Shown here one piece after another: positions 18,085-26,375 of a DNA stretch of 64,000 nt. The notes below the pieces were generated by a model. That model was not told where the DNA came from. It did no database searches and saw only the letters and a list, made by a program, of their open reading frames with translations. The stretch's first letter is position 1; every line of letters begins with the position of its first letter. Source of the DNA: Afipia clevelandensis ATCC 49720 (GTDB lineage: Bacteria > Pseudomonadota > Alphaproteobacteria > Rhizobiales > Xanthobacteraceae); NCBI RefSeq assembly GCF_000336555.1, contig NZ_KB375281.1, positions 62,001 through 126,000 on the forward strand, read 5' to 3'. Made by a program: the position numbers and the translations under genes.

Positions 18085-19284
18085 CTAGTGTCCCACGATT
18101 TCCGGCACCTTGGTCGCCGGTGGCGTGTTGCGGCTGCGCTGGGTGCGAACGATGCCGTCGATAATGGTCATGCCGATGCCGGGCAAGTCGCCGAGCTGAA
18201 CGCTTTCGAGCAAGTTCTTTCCGGCGGAATGCTGCGCCTTGTCCATAATGACGAAATCGGCGGCGCGGCCGGGTTCGATGATGCCGCAATCGAGCGCGCG
18301 CATCCGTGCGGTGTTGCCGGTCGCGAAGCAGAAAGCCAGTTCAGCGGGCACCTCGCCGAGCGATGACAGCAGCGACACCATGCGCAGAATGCCGAGGGGT
18401 TGAACGCCCGATCCGGCAGGCGCGTCGGTCCCGAGGATCACCCGGTTCAGTTCTTTCATCTCGCGTGCAAGCCGCAGCGTGTAAAGCGCGGCGCGCTCAT
18501 TGCCGTTGTGAACCAGTTCGAGGCCGCGCTTGCAGCCTTCGCAGATACAGCGGATCTGTCCGTCGGGCAGGGCGGTATGGCCGCCATTGATATGGCCGAC
18601 GATATCGGTGTCGGCTTCGAGAACCACATCCGCGTCGATCAGGCCGGAGCCGGGAATCGACGGGCCGCCGGTATGGATCGTGCTGTTCATGCCATACTTG
18701 CGGGCCCAGGCCACCATCTTCCGCGCAGTCGGGCCGTCCTTGACGCTGCCGAGGCCGACTTCACCGAGCCAGCGGACACCCGCCGTCGCCATTTCCTTGA
18801 AGTCTTCTTCTGTCATGCCGTGTTCGATCACCGGTGCGCCGGCATGAACCTTGACGCCGCCGGGCCGCAGATTGTCGAACGCGCGCTGGGCGAAAATCGC
18901 CATCGCCTTGACGCCCACGATGTCCTTCGGCCGGCCGGGCATGTGGACCTCGCCCGCCGAGATCATGGTGGTCACCCCGCCATGCAGGAAGCTGTCGATC
19001 CAGCCGATCTGGTTCTGGCGCGGCGTCCATTCGCCGGCGACGGGGTGAACGTGGCTGTCGATCAGCCCGGGGGTGACGACTGTCCCGTTGGCATCGACGA
19101 GAGTGGTGGCGCCTTCCGTGTCGATGTCCTTGGCCCGTCCGATGGCGGTGATCTTGCCGTTGTCCGTGACGATGGTGTCGGCGTCCAGGATCGGCTTGTC
19201 GATGTCTCCGCTCAGGATCAGGCCGATATTGCGGATCACCAGCCGGGTCGGGCCGGCGGGGGCCTGGGGCGCATCGTGGGACAT
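18085..19284 (-). CDS. ena: enamidase (1,4,5,6-tetrahydro-6-oxonicotinate hydrolase)
   Basis: A 399-residue amidohydrolase that opens 1,4,5,6-tetrahydro-6-oxonicotinate to ammonia and 2-formylglutarate. Likely metal ligands are His78 and His80 (SHVHP), Glu175 (GEVGLGS), His204 (HTGG), His231 (HINGG) and Asp287 (GTDAP). From memory the E. barkeri enamidase has the same sequence landmarks: TPGLxDxHVH, LHGGVTTMISAG, GRPKD, GEVGLGxxK, HTGGxSIPGS, and the terminal SRNTPPA. I start at ATG 19284, which has AGAAGGA upstream; the ORF extends 15 codons further. It is transcribed opposite to the hnr operon and divergently from fpr. Confidence 0.9.
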   Translation of the reverse strand: MSHDAPQAPAGPTRLVIRNIGLILSGDIDKPILDADTIVTDNGKITAIGRAKDIDTEGATTLVDANGTVVTPGLIDSHVHPVAGEWTPRQNQIGWIDSFLHGGVTTMISAGEVHMPGRPKDIVGVKAMAIFAQRAFDNLRPGGVKVHAGAPVIEHGMTEEDFKEMATAGVRWLGEVGLGSVKDGPTARKMVAWARKYGMNSTIHTGGPSIPGSGLIDADVVLEADTDIVGHINGGHTALPDGQIRCICEGCKRGLELVHNGNERAALYTLRLAREMKELNRVILGTDAPAGSGVQPLGILRMVSLLSSLGEVPAELAFCFATGNTARMRALDCGIIEPGRAADFVIMDKAQHSAGKNLLESVQLGDLPGIGMTIIDGIVRTQRSRNTPPATKVPEIVGH

Positions 19285-19368
19285 GGATTGTTCCTTCTGT
19301 TCAATGCCTTCGCGGCAGTCCTGATCCAACTTGAGCGCGGCTTGACGGCGGGATCAAGCTGGATTATT

Positions 19369-19384
19369 CATTAGTATACAAATG
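19369..19384. promoter_or_regulatory. near-palindrome, third probable nic operator
   Basis: CATTAGTATACAAATG is palindromic except for one base pair. It shares the TTnGTATACnAA core with the sites at 8983 and 9157. It is placed between the divergent enamidase and fpr genes, 85 bases from the enamidase start and 77 from the fpr start, so it could control both. Confidence 0.65.
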
Positions 19385-19460
19385 AAATTTGGCGAGGCAA
19401 TCTGTCTCTGCGTTTTTTGATTTTGCCCCGCGGCCGGACCACCAAACTGGATCGAGCGAC

Positions 19461-20234
19461 ATGAGCAATTTCAATCAGGAAAGCGTTCTCAGCGTCCACC
19501 ACTGGACCGACACGCTGTTCAGCTTCACCACCACCCGTGACCCGTCCTTCCGTTTCCGCAACGGCGAGTTCACGATGATCGGCCTGAAGGTCGGCGACAA
19601 GCCGCTGCTGCGGGCTTACAGCGTGGCGAGCGCGAACTACGAAGACAGGCTCGAGTTTTTCTCGATCAAGGTGCCGGATGGGCCGCTGACCTCGCGCCTT
19701 CAGCATCTCAAGGAAGGCGAGCAGATTATCGTCGGACGCAAGGCGACCGGCACGCTGGTGATCGACAACCTGAAGAACGGCCGCAATCTTTATCTGGTCG
19801 GCACCGGCACGGGCCTCGCGCCGTTTCTGAGCATCATCAAGGATCCGGAAACCTATGACCGCTTCGAGAAGGTCGTGCTGCTTCATGGCTGCCGGCATGT
19901 CGCCGAACTGGCCTATGGCGAAATGATCAATGACCATCTGCCGAAGGACGATCTGATCGGTGAATTGGTGCGCAACCAGTTGGTCTATTATCCGACGGTC
20001 ACACGCGACCCGTTCCGCAATCGCGGCCGGATCACCGATCTGATGACATCGGGGAAGCTGTTCAGCGACATCGGTGTTGCGCCGCTCGAGTCTGCGCATG
20101 ATCGCGTCATGATCTGCGGCAGTCCGGCCCTGCTGCAGGACACACGCACGCTGCTGCTCGACCGGGGATTTACCGAAGGCAATCACGGCGAGCCGGGCGA
20201 GTTCGTGGTCGAGAAGGCCTTCGTCGAACGCTGA
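19461..20234 (+). CDS. fpr: ferredoxin-NADP+ reductase
   Basis: A 257-residue flavoenzyme of the bacterial Fpr type. FAD is held by RAYSVASANYED and a following segment, NADP(H) by VGTGTGLAPFLSI and the CGSPALLQDTR region, and the C-terminus ends GEFVVEKAFVER. It moves electrons between NADPH and ferredoxin or flavodoxin in the cytoplasm. I start at ATG 19461. An Fpr is usually a housekeeping gene, but here it is divergent from the enamidase gene and shares the putative nic operator, so it may supply reduced ferredoxin to Hnr. No ferredoxin gene is visible in the window. Confidence 0.92.
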   Translation: MSNFNQESVLSVHHWTDTLFSFTTTRDPSFRFRNGEFTMIGLKVGDKPLLRAYSVASANYEDRLEFFSIKVPDGPLTSRLQHLKEGEQIIVGRKATGTLVIDNLKNGRNLYLVGTGTGLAPFLSIIKDPETYDRFEKVVLLHGCRHVAELAYGEMINDHLPKDDLIGELVRNQLVYYPTVTRDPFRNRGRITDLMTSGKLFSDIGVAPLESAHDRVMICGSPALLQDTRTLLLDRGFTEGNHGEPGEFVVEKAFVER

Positions 20235-20260
20235 CGTCCCAAGGAACGGTCGCGCGGGCG

Positions 20261-21049
20261 CTACGCCGCCTGCACCTTGCCGTCTCGCGCGACGTGAATA
20301 CGCTCCGCGTATGGACCCGTGAGATGACGGAAGCTCTCCGGGATTGGCGTGTCCGTGAAAAAGTAATGACAATCGCCGAAATGGCCGCCGCGCACTGTCG
20401 CGTTGCGGCCAAATTTGCTTGCGTCGGCCACCAGCAGGGACGTGCGGCAATTGGCAGCGATCGCTTGCCGGGCCTGAACCTCGCCAGCATAGAAATCCAG
20501 TAGCGCGCCGTCGTCGTCGATCCCGCCAACGCCGAAAATTCCGATATCCGCCTTGAAGTCGGAAAAAAACCTGACTGCCGTGTCGCCGATGATGTCCCGA
20601 TCGAACGGCCGCAATGTCCCTCCCGCCATGGTGATTTCCACGTCGGGGTTGCGGGCGAAAGCCATCGCCACGTTCAGGTTGTTGGTGATGATGCGCAAAT
20701 TCTGGCGGTGGGAGAGCGCCTGCGCAACGTATTCCGGAGTCGTGCCGAGCCCGATCATCAGCGATGCGCCATCCGGTACGAAGTCGGAAACGGCCTGGCC
20801 GATTTTGCGCTTGGCATCCGGATTGAGACCCTGCCGGCTTCCATAGGCCAGATTGGGATTCTGCACCGGCAGGCTGACGCCGCCATGGACGCGGCGCAGC
20901 AAACCCTGGTCGCAGAGTTGGTTCACAATCCGCCGGATCGTCTGCTGTGTCACCTCGAAATGGGCTGCGAGATGTTCGATCGACGCGAATCCTGCTTCGC
21001 GCACAATCTCGAGGATACGGGCCTGACGTTGGCTGACAATTTTGAGCAT
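20261..21049 (-). CDS. DeoR/GlpR-family transcriptional regulator
   Basis: A 262-residue regulator. The N-terminal helix-turn-helix (SQRQARILEIVREAGFASIEHLAAHFEVTQQTIRRIVNQL in essence, residues 6-45) is followed by the DeoR sugar-phosphate sensor domain with ITNNLNVA, GGTLR and VGGIDDDGALLDF. Such proteins sense phosphorylated sugars or polyols, GlpR for example glycerol 3-phosphate. It is divergent from the ABC importer operon and is the likely controller. ATG 21049 is used; an ATG at 21079 is also in frame. Confidence 0.9.
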   Translation of the reverse strand: MLKIVSQRQARILEIVREAGFASIEHLAAHFEVTQQTIRRIVNQLCDQGLLRRVHGGVSLPVQNPNLAYGSRQGLNPDAKRKIGQAVSDFVPDGASLMIGLGTTPEYVAQALSHRQNLRIITNNLNVAMAFARNPDVEITMAGGTLRPFDRDIIGDTAVRFFSDFKADIGIFGVGGIDDDGALLDFYAGEVQARQAIAANCRTSLLVADASKFGRNATVRGGHFGDCHYFFTDTPIPESFRHLTGPYAERIHVARDGKVQAA

Positions 21050-21125
21050 CGGACCCCGTTTGTCACAAAAACTTATCATTCGAACTATAGAGGAGGCAAT
21101 TGCTGTTTCATGTGCGCATATACTG

Positions 21126-21139
21126 TGTTCATATGAACA
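21126..21139. promoter_or_regulatory. 14-bp perfect palindrome in the deoR-ugp divergent promoter region
   Basis: TGTTCATATGAACA is its own reverse complement and lies in the 265-base gene-free region between the DeoR regulator and the transporter. It is a candidate operator for the regulator. Its centre (ATAT flanked by C/G) differs from the GTATAC sites in the nic locus. Confidence 0.5.
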
Positions 21140-21314
21140 AAATAAAACACGCGGGGTGTCGAAGGAGGAGTTCGGCAGACCGCGGCGGCTGCAAGGCTGG
21201 GACAGGGAGGCTGCTGCCGTTTCATTCGCCTGCGGGAATGCGGGTCTTGATGGAATGGTTTAAGGTGCTTCGCCGAACGTGTCCGCGATTGCAGACGCTC
21301 CAACCGGGGCAGTC

Positions 21315-22331
21315 ATGTCGGCGATTTCGCTCGATCACGTTTCCAAGCACTGGGGTCCGATGCGGGCCGTGGATGACGTGAGCCTGACAGCGGACGAGGG
21401 CTCGCTGCTGGTTCTTCTCGGGCCGTCCGGTTGCGGCAAGTCCACGACGCTTCGGCTGATTGCCGGCCTTGAACAACCCGATGGCGGCACGATCCGGATC
21501 GGCGGCGCCGAGGTGACCCATCTTTCGCCAGCCGAGCGGAAGATCTCGATGGTGTTCCAATCCTACGCATTGTTTCCGCATCTCAGCGTCGCCGAGAACA
21601 TTGTCTTTGGCCTGCGGGTGCGCCGCGTGTCCCGCGCTGAGCGCGACGAACGCCTCAAGCGTGTCTCTGACATTGTCGGTCTGTCTCATCTTCTGGAGCG
21701 CAAGCCAGCCCAACTGTCTGGCGGCCAGCGCCAGCGAGTCGCACTGGGCAGGGCCATCATCGCGGAAGCGCGCGTGTGTCTGATGGACGAGCCGCTGTCC
21801 AATCTCGACGCCAAGCTGCGCCATGAGATGCGCACCGAAATCCGCTCGCTGCAGCAGCGTCTCGGCATGACCATGGTCTATGTGACCCACGATCAGACCG
21901 AAGCCATGACCATGGCGGATCGCGTTGTGCTGATGCGCGACGGCCGTATCGAGCAGAACGGCACGCCCGAAGAACTCTACAACCGCCCGGCGACGGCATT
22001 CACCGCGCGTTTCATCGGAACGCCGCCGATGAATCTCATCACCCTCGGCGATCAGTTGATCGGCATTCGTCCCGAACATATTCGCATCGTGTCGCATGAT
22101 GGTCATCCCGCGCGCGTAAAGGCGATCGAGCATCTCGGGGCGGACAGCATCATTCTTTGCGAGATCGACGGCCAGCCGGTTTCGGTGCGGCAGGACGGAT
22201 TTAGCAAATCGCAACCCGGCGACGACATCCGTCTCGCATGGGATGCGGCTTATGAGCATCGGTTCGAGAAGACATCGGAGCGACGAACGGATTTAGCCAC
22301 CGATGAAACGAAGCAGGTTGCGGCTGTCTGA
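21315..22331 (+). CDS. UgpC/MalK-type ABC transporter ATPase
   Basis: A 338-residue importer ATPase with Walker A GPSGCGKST, signature LSGGQRQRVALGRA, Walker B VCLMDEPLSNLD and the switch His in VTHDQTEAMTMADRV. A shortened OB-type regulatory domain follows (ITLGDQLIGIRPEHIRI). ATG 21315 gives the normal N-terminus; an in-frame upstream start at 21279 adds 12 residues. It is the first gene of a ugp-like operon. The family energises uptake of sugars or glycerol 3-phosphate; the DeoR neighbour favours a polyol or phosphate ester. Confidence 0.88.
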   Translation: MSAISLDHVSKHWGPMRAVDDVSLTADEGSLLVLLGPSGCGKSTTLRLIAGLEQPDGGTIRIGGAEVTHLSPAERKISMVFQSYALFPHLSVAENIVFGLRVRRVSRAERDERLKRVSDIVGLSHLLERKPAQLSGGQRQRVALGRAIIAEARVCLMDEPLSNLDAKLRHEMRTEIRSLQQRLGMTMVYVTHDQTEAMTMADRVVLMRDGRIEQNGTPEELYNRPATAFTARFIGTPPMNLITLGDQLIGIRPEHIRIVSHDGHPARVKAIEHLGADSIILCEIDGQPVSVRQDGFSKSQPGDDIRLAWDAAYEHRFEKTSERRTDLATDETKQVAAV

Positions 22332-22370
22332 TCCGGATATGGCAGCCAGACGATAACAGGGGAGACTCAA

Positions 22371-23645
22371 ATGAAACTGTTTGGACGAACGATGGCCGCC
22401 GCGGCAGCGCTTGCTGTCTCTGCTCTTGCGCAGCCCGCATTGGCTGTCGATCTGACGATGTACTATCCGGTCGCCGTCGGCGGACCGGTCACCAAGATCA
22501 TCGACGACATGGTCGCGCGCTTCCAGAAGGAAAACGCGGAAATCAAGGTCACCGCGGTTTATGCTGGCAATTATACCGACACCATGACCAAGGCGATGAC
22601 GGCGATGAAGGGCGGCCAGCCGCCGCAGCTTTCGGTGCTGCTGTCGACCGACGTCTTCACGCTGATGGACGAAAACGCCATCGTTCCGATGGACGACCTC
22701 GTGGCCGACAAGGCATGGTTCAAGGAATTCTATCCGGCATTCATGGCCAACGGCCAGATCGGCGGCAAGACCTGGAGCATTCCGTTCCAGCGTTCGACCA
22801 TTGTGCTTTACTGGAACAAGGATGCGTTCAAGGAAGCCGGCCTCGATCCGGAAAAAGCGCCGGCGACTTGGGACGAAATGGTCGCGATGGGCAAGAAGCT
22901 CGTCAAGAAAGACGCCTCCGGTAACACCACCCGCTGGGGCGTCGAAATCCCGACCACCGGCTACGGCTACTGGATGCTCCAGGCGCTTGCCATCGAGAAC
23001 GGCCAGAAGCTGATGAACGAAGCGGGCAACGAAGTGAATCTCACTGCGCCGAAGACAGTCGGCGCGCTCGATTACTGGACCGATCTGTCGCGCAAGCACA
23101 ATGTGATGCCAACGGGCAGCATCGACTGGGCAACCCTGCGCACCGATTTCCTCGAAGGCAAGACCGCCATGATGTGGCACACCACGGGTAACCTGACCGC
23201 GGTGAAGGATGGCGCGAAGTTCAACTTCGGGGTTGCCATGCTGCCCGCCAAGGAACGCCGCGGCTCGCCGACCGGTGGCGGCAGCTTCTACGTTTTCAAG
23301 AACGCATCCCCCGAGCAGAAGAAGGCGGCGGTGAAGTTCATCCAGTGGATGACGGCGCCCGAACGCGCCGCGGAATGGAGCATCAAGACGGGCTACGTCG
23401 CTGTGTCGCCCGCGGCTTACAAGACCAGCGTAATGCAGGACTACGCCAAGGGATTTCCGGCGGCGACGGTTGCCCGCGATCAGCTTGAACATGCGGTTCC
23501 CGAACTCTCGGTTCATGAAAACGGCCGCATCTACAAGTTCGTCAATGACGCGATTCAGGCAGCCGTAACCGGTTCGCAGAAGCCGTCGGAGGCGCTTGCC
23601 GCCGCACAGCAGCAGGCTGACCGCGTTTTGCGCGCTTACAAATAA
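22371..23645 (+). CDS. extracellular solute-binding protein, UgpB-like (family 1)
   Basis: A 424-residue periplasmic binding protein. A signal peptide (MKLFGRTMAAAAALAVSALA, cut near AVDL) precedes a mature domain with YYPVAVGGPVTKIIDDMVARFQKEN and the family stretch WSIPFQRSTIVLYWNKDAFKEAGLDP. UgpB-type proteins bind glycerol 3-phosphate or glycerophosphodiesters. It has a good Shine-Dalgarno (GGGGAGA) upstream. The next gene follows a strong hairpin. Confidence 0.88.
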   Translation: MKLFGRTMAAAAALAVSALAQPALAVDLTMYYPVAVGGPVTKIIDDMVARFQKENAEIKVTAVYAGNYTDTMTKAMTAMKGGQPPQLSVLLSTDVFTLMDENAIVPMDDLVADKAWFKEFYPAFMANGQIGGKTWSIPFQRSTIVLYWNKDAFKEAGLDPEKAPATWDEMVAMGKKLVKKDASGNTTRWGVEIPTTGYGYWMLQALAIENGQKLMNEAGNEVNLTAPKTVGALDYWTDLSRKHNVMPTGSIDWATLRTDFLEGKTAMMWHTTGNLTAVKDGAKFNFGVAMLPAKERRGSPTGGGSFYVFKNASPEQKKAAVKFIQWMTAPERAAEWSIKTGYVAVSPAAYKTSVMQDYAKGFPAATVARDQLEHAVPELSVHENGRIYKFVNDAIQAAVTGSQKPSEALAAAQQQADRVLRAYK

Positions 23646-23653
23646 GAGAAGGT

Positions 23654-23684
23654 CGGGTGGCGGTTCGCCGCCACCCGCTTTTGC
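23654..23684 (+). other. UUCG-capped hairpin between binding-protein and permease genes
   Basis: Arms CGGGTGGCGG and CCGCCACCCG (23668-23677) are perfectly paired and closed by a TTCG tetraloop, one of the most stable RNA loops. CTTTTG follows at 23678. It looks like a partial terminator or 3'-end stabiliser that would favour the binding protein over the downstream permeases. Confidence 0.7.
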
Positions 23685-23686
23685 CG

Positions 23687-24607
23687 ATGACTGATCAAGC
23701 CGCCACAGGACCAATTTCGTCGCGCAAGCCGAAGTCGCATGCGTGGTGCAATGCCGTGAATGCGTGGCTGCTGTTGTTGCCGGCTTTTGTCTTACTGATC
23801 GCGTTCACGCATTATCCAATCCTTGCGACGATCCGGAACTCGTTCTTCATCACGCGCCGGAATGGCGCCGAAGTGTTTGTCGGGCTGGACAGCTATCACG
23901 CGATGGCCAGCGATCCGATTTTCTGGAAGGCGCTGGTCAACAATTTCTGGTTCGCGCTCGGGACCATTCCGACATCCATCGCGCTCGCGTTGCTGATGGC
24001 CGTCTGGGTCAATCGCAACATGCGTGGGCGCGGCTTTCTTCGCCTCGCATATTTCACGCCGACCGTGCTGCCGATGATCGCGGTGGCGAACATCTGGCTG
24101 TTTTTCTATACGCCGGATTACGGTCTGCTCGATCAGTTGCGCGGTGTCTTCGGTCTCGCAGGATGGAACTGGCTCGGCGACCCGAGCACCGTGATGGGCT
24201 GCCTGATCGTCATGGTGATCTGGAAGGAAGCCGGTTTTTTCATGATCTTCTATCTGGCGGCGCTGCAGCAACTGTCACCCGATCTCGAGGAGGCGGCGGC
24301 GGTGGAAGGCGCGAGCCGCTGGTACACCTTCCGGCGCATCACCTTTCCCTTGTTGATGCCGACAACGCTGTTCGTCACCATCAACGCCGTGATCAATTCC
24401 TTCAAGCTGGTCGATCATCTGGTCATCATGACCAAGGGCGGTCCTAACAACGCGTCGACACTGCTGCTCTATTACATTTATGAAGTCGCCTTCACCTTTC
24501 AGGACTCAGCCTATGCCGCCACGCTGACCGTGGTGCTGCTGGTCTTGCTCAGTACACTGGCGCTGATCAAGTTCGGGTATCTCGACCGCAGGATTCACTA
24601 TCAATGA
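23687..24607 (+). CDS. UgpA-like ABC transporter permease
   Basis: A 306-residue inner-membrane permease with six predicted membrane segments. The cytoplasmic coupling loop is EEAAAVEGASRWYTFRRITFPLLMPT, the EAA motif of the MalF/UgpA family. I choose ATG 23687, because the longer in-frame start (GTG 23657) falls inside the hairpin after ugpB. Its stop overlaps the next start by 4 bases. Confidence 0.9.
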   Translation: MTDQAATGPISSRKPKSHAWCNAVNAWLLLLPAFVLLIAFTHYPILATIRNSFFITRRNGAEVFVGLDSYHAMASDPIFWKALVNNFWFALGTIPTSIALALLMAVWVNRNMRGRGFLRLAYFTPTVLPMIAVANIWLFFYTPDYGLLDQLRGVFGLAGWNWLGDPSTVMGCLIVMVIWKEAGFFMIFYLAALQQLSPDLEEAAAVEGASRWYTFRRITFPLLMPTTLFVTINAVINSFKLVDHLVIMTKGGPNNASTLLLYYIYEVAFTFQDSAYAATLTVVLLVLLSTLALIKFGYLDRRIHYQ

Positions 24608-25413
24608 ACGCCCGCACGCATCCTCTTGAAGCGGTTGCTGCCTGGCTGCTGGCGCTGCTGTGGCTTGCGCCGCTGGCCTATGCGTTCTGGAGCGCGCTGC
24701 ATCCGGCAGCCTATGCGACGTCGTTCAGCCTGTCCGCGCCATGGACGCTGGAGAATTTCGTCCGCGCGTGGAATCAGGCGCCGTTCGGCCGCTATTACAT
24801 CAATACGGTGGTGCTGGTCGTCATCATTCTGGTCGGACAGTTGATCTTGTCGACGCTTGCAGCTTATGCGTTCGCGCGCTTCAAGTTCAAGGGCAGCGGT
24901 ATCGCGTTCGCGCTGGTTTTGCTGCAGTTGATGATCATGCCCGACGTGCTGATCGTCGAGAACTACCGCATGATCGGGAAACTCAATCTGCTCGATACGA
25001 TTCCGGCCATCGCGCTGCCTTATCTCGCCAGCGCTTTCGGCATCTTCCTGCTGCGACAAACGTTCAAGAGCGTGCCGCAGGAGCTGGTCGAGGCCGCGCG
25101 TGTGGAAGGGGCAGGGCCGCTGCAGATTCTCTGGAAGGTTTACGTGCCGCTGGCGCGCCCGACCTATGTCGCGTTCGGCCTCGTGTCCGTCAGCTATCAC
25201 TGGAACAACTTCCTCTGGCCCTTGATCGTGACCAATTCCGTCGAAAGCCGGCCACTCACGGTCGGCCTCGCGGTGTTCGGTGCGCCTGAGACAGGCGTCG
25301 ACTGGTCGATCATCACGGCGGCGACCGTCATGACCATGGCGCCGCTCCTGATCGCATTTCTGCTGTTCCAGCGGCAGTTCGTGCAGTCCTTCATGCGCGC
25401 GGGTATTCGCTGA
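24604..25413 (+). CDS. UgpE-like ABC transporter permease
   Basis: A 269-residue inner-membrane permease, partner of the UgpA-like protein. It has six hydrophobic segments and the EAA loop ELVEAARVEGAGPLQILWKVYVPLARP, as in MalG/UgpE. Its stop overlaps the start of the phosphodiesterase gene by a single base (TGATG at 25411-25415), so that enzyme is made with the transporter. Confidence 0.9.
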   Translation: MNARTHPLEAVAAWLLALLWLAPLAYAFWSALHPAAYATSFSLSAPWTLENFVRAWNQAPFGRYYINTVVLVVIILVGQLILSTLAAYAFARFKFKGSGIAFALVLLQLMIMPDVLIVENYRMIGKLNLLDTIPAIALPYLASAFGIFLLRQTFKSVPQELVEAARVEGAGPLQILWKVYVPLARPTYVAFGLVSVSYHWNNFLWPLIVTNSVESRPLTVGLAVFGAPETGVDWSIITAATVMTMAPLLIAFLLFQRQFVQSFMRAGIR

Positions 25414-26249
25414 TGCGGTTGCTCACCTGGAATATTCAATGCGGCAAGGGCTGCGATGGCGTGATTGATCTTGCGCGGATCGTTTCCGTCGCAAGGGAGT
25501 TCGGAGAGGCAGACGTCTACTGCTTTCAGGAAGTCTCGGATAATTTCGCGAACCTGGACGGCGGCAAGGATCAGAGCGCCGAACTGGCGTCATTGCTTTC
25601 CGGATACGAGGCGGTGTTTCGTCCCGCGATCGAAACCGTCGATGCCGAGGGGCGGATGCACCGGTTCGGCAACATGACGCTCTCCCGCCTGCCGGTGATG
25701 CAGATTGCCAATCATCTGCTGCCGTGGCCGGGCGCGGCTTCGGTGCGCAGCATGCGGCGTCAGGCGCTCGATGTCACCGTGCAGACAGCCTTCGGCCCGC
25801 TGCGCGTGGTCAACACCCATCTTGAGTACCATTCAGTGTCGCAGCGCGAGGCACAGATCGGACGTCTGCTCGATCTTCAGGAAGAGGCTTCGGCAGGCGC
25901 GATGCTGGCTCGGGCGCACAGGGAGCCGTATGCCGCCCAGACACTCGCGGCGTCGAGCCTGCTATGCGGCGATTTCAATTTCGATGTGTCGGACCCCCAG
26001 CATGCGATGATCGCGGCCTCGGCTCGTCCGGGACTGAATTACCGGGATGCCTGGTCGATCTGTCATCCCGGCAGACCGCATGCCCTGACCTGCGGTCTCT
26101 ACGATCATGCGCAGTGGGCCGACGGCCCCGATTGCCGGGATTTCATTTTTGCGACGGAGGACTTGGCGGGGCGTGTTCGCCGTGTCGAGGTCAACGTCGA
26201 GACCGACGCCTCGGATCATCAGCCGATCCTGATCGAGCTTGCGGACTAG
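25413..26249 (+). CDS. endonuclease/exonuclease/phosphatase-family phosphodiesterase
   Basis: A 278-residue protein with the EEP superfamily pattern: TWNIQCGKG (metal-binding Asn), VYCFQEVSDN (Glu), NTHLEYHS (catalytic region), LLCGDFNFD (Asp/Asn) and the final SDHQPIL (Asp-His pair). It has no signal peptide. EEP members cleave phosphoester bonds in DNA, lipids or small phosphodiesters. Attached to a ugp-like importer operon, in the place where UgpQ is found elsewhere, it may split imported glycerophosphodiesters. That role is inferred from position only. Confidence 0.85.
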   Translation: MRLLTWNIQCGKGCDGVIDLARIVSVAREFGEADVYCFQEVSDNFANLDGGKDQSAELASLLSGYEAVFRPAIETVDAEGRMHRFGNMTLSRLPVMQIANHLLPWPGAASVRSMRRQALDVTVQTAFGPLRVVNTHLEYHSVSQREAQIGRLLDLQEEASAGAMLARAHREPYAAQTLAASSLLCGDFNFDVSDPQHAMIAASARPGLNYRDAWSICHPGRPHALTCGLYDHAQWADGPDCRDFIFATEDLAGRVRRVEVNVETDASDHQPILIELAD

Positions 26250-26264
26250 GTTCTGGCTGCCGCT

Positions 26265-26310
26265 TCGCGCCCCGCCAGAGGGGTATTTTTTGGGCCTTAT
26301 CGCCCAAAGA
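26265..26310 (+). terminator. possible weak terminator after the ugp-like operon
   Basis: A short stem CCCC/GGGG is followed by TATTTTTT, and then a second stem TTTGGGC/GCCCAAA at 26289-26308. Neither is long. The region separates the phosphodiesterase gene from the GumC-like gene. Confidence 0.4.
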
Positions 26311-26375
26311 TGTCTCCCACAACAACCTGCAGACACGCTAAAATGCCTGCAATCGTGGCGCGTAGGGCCGTTGGC

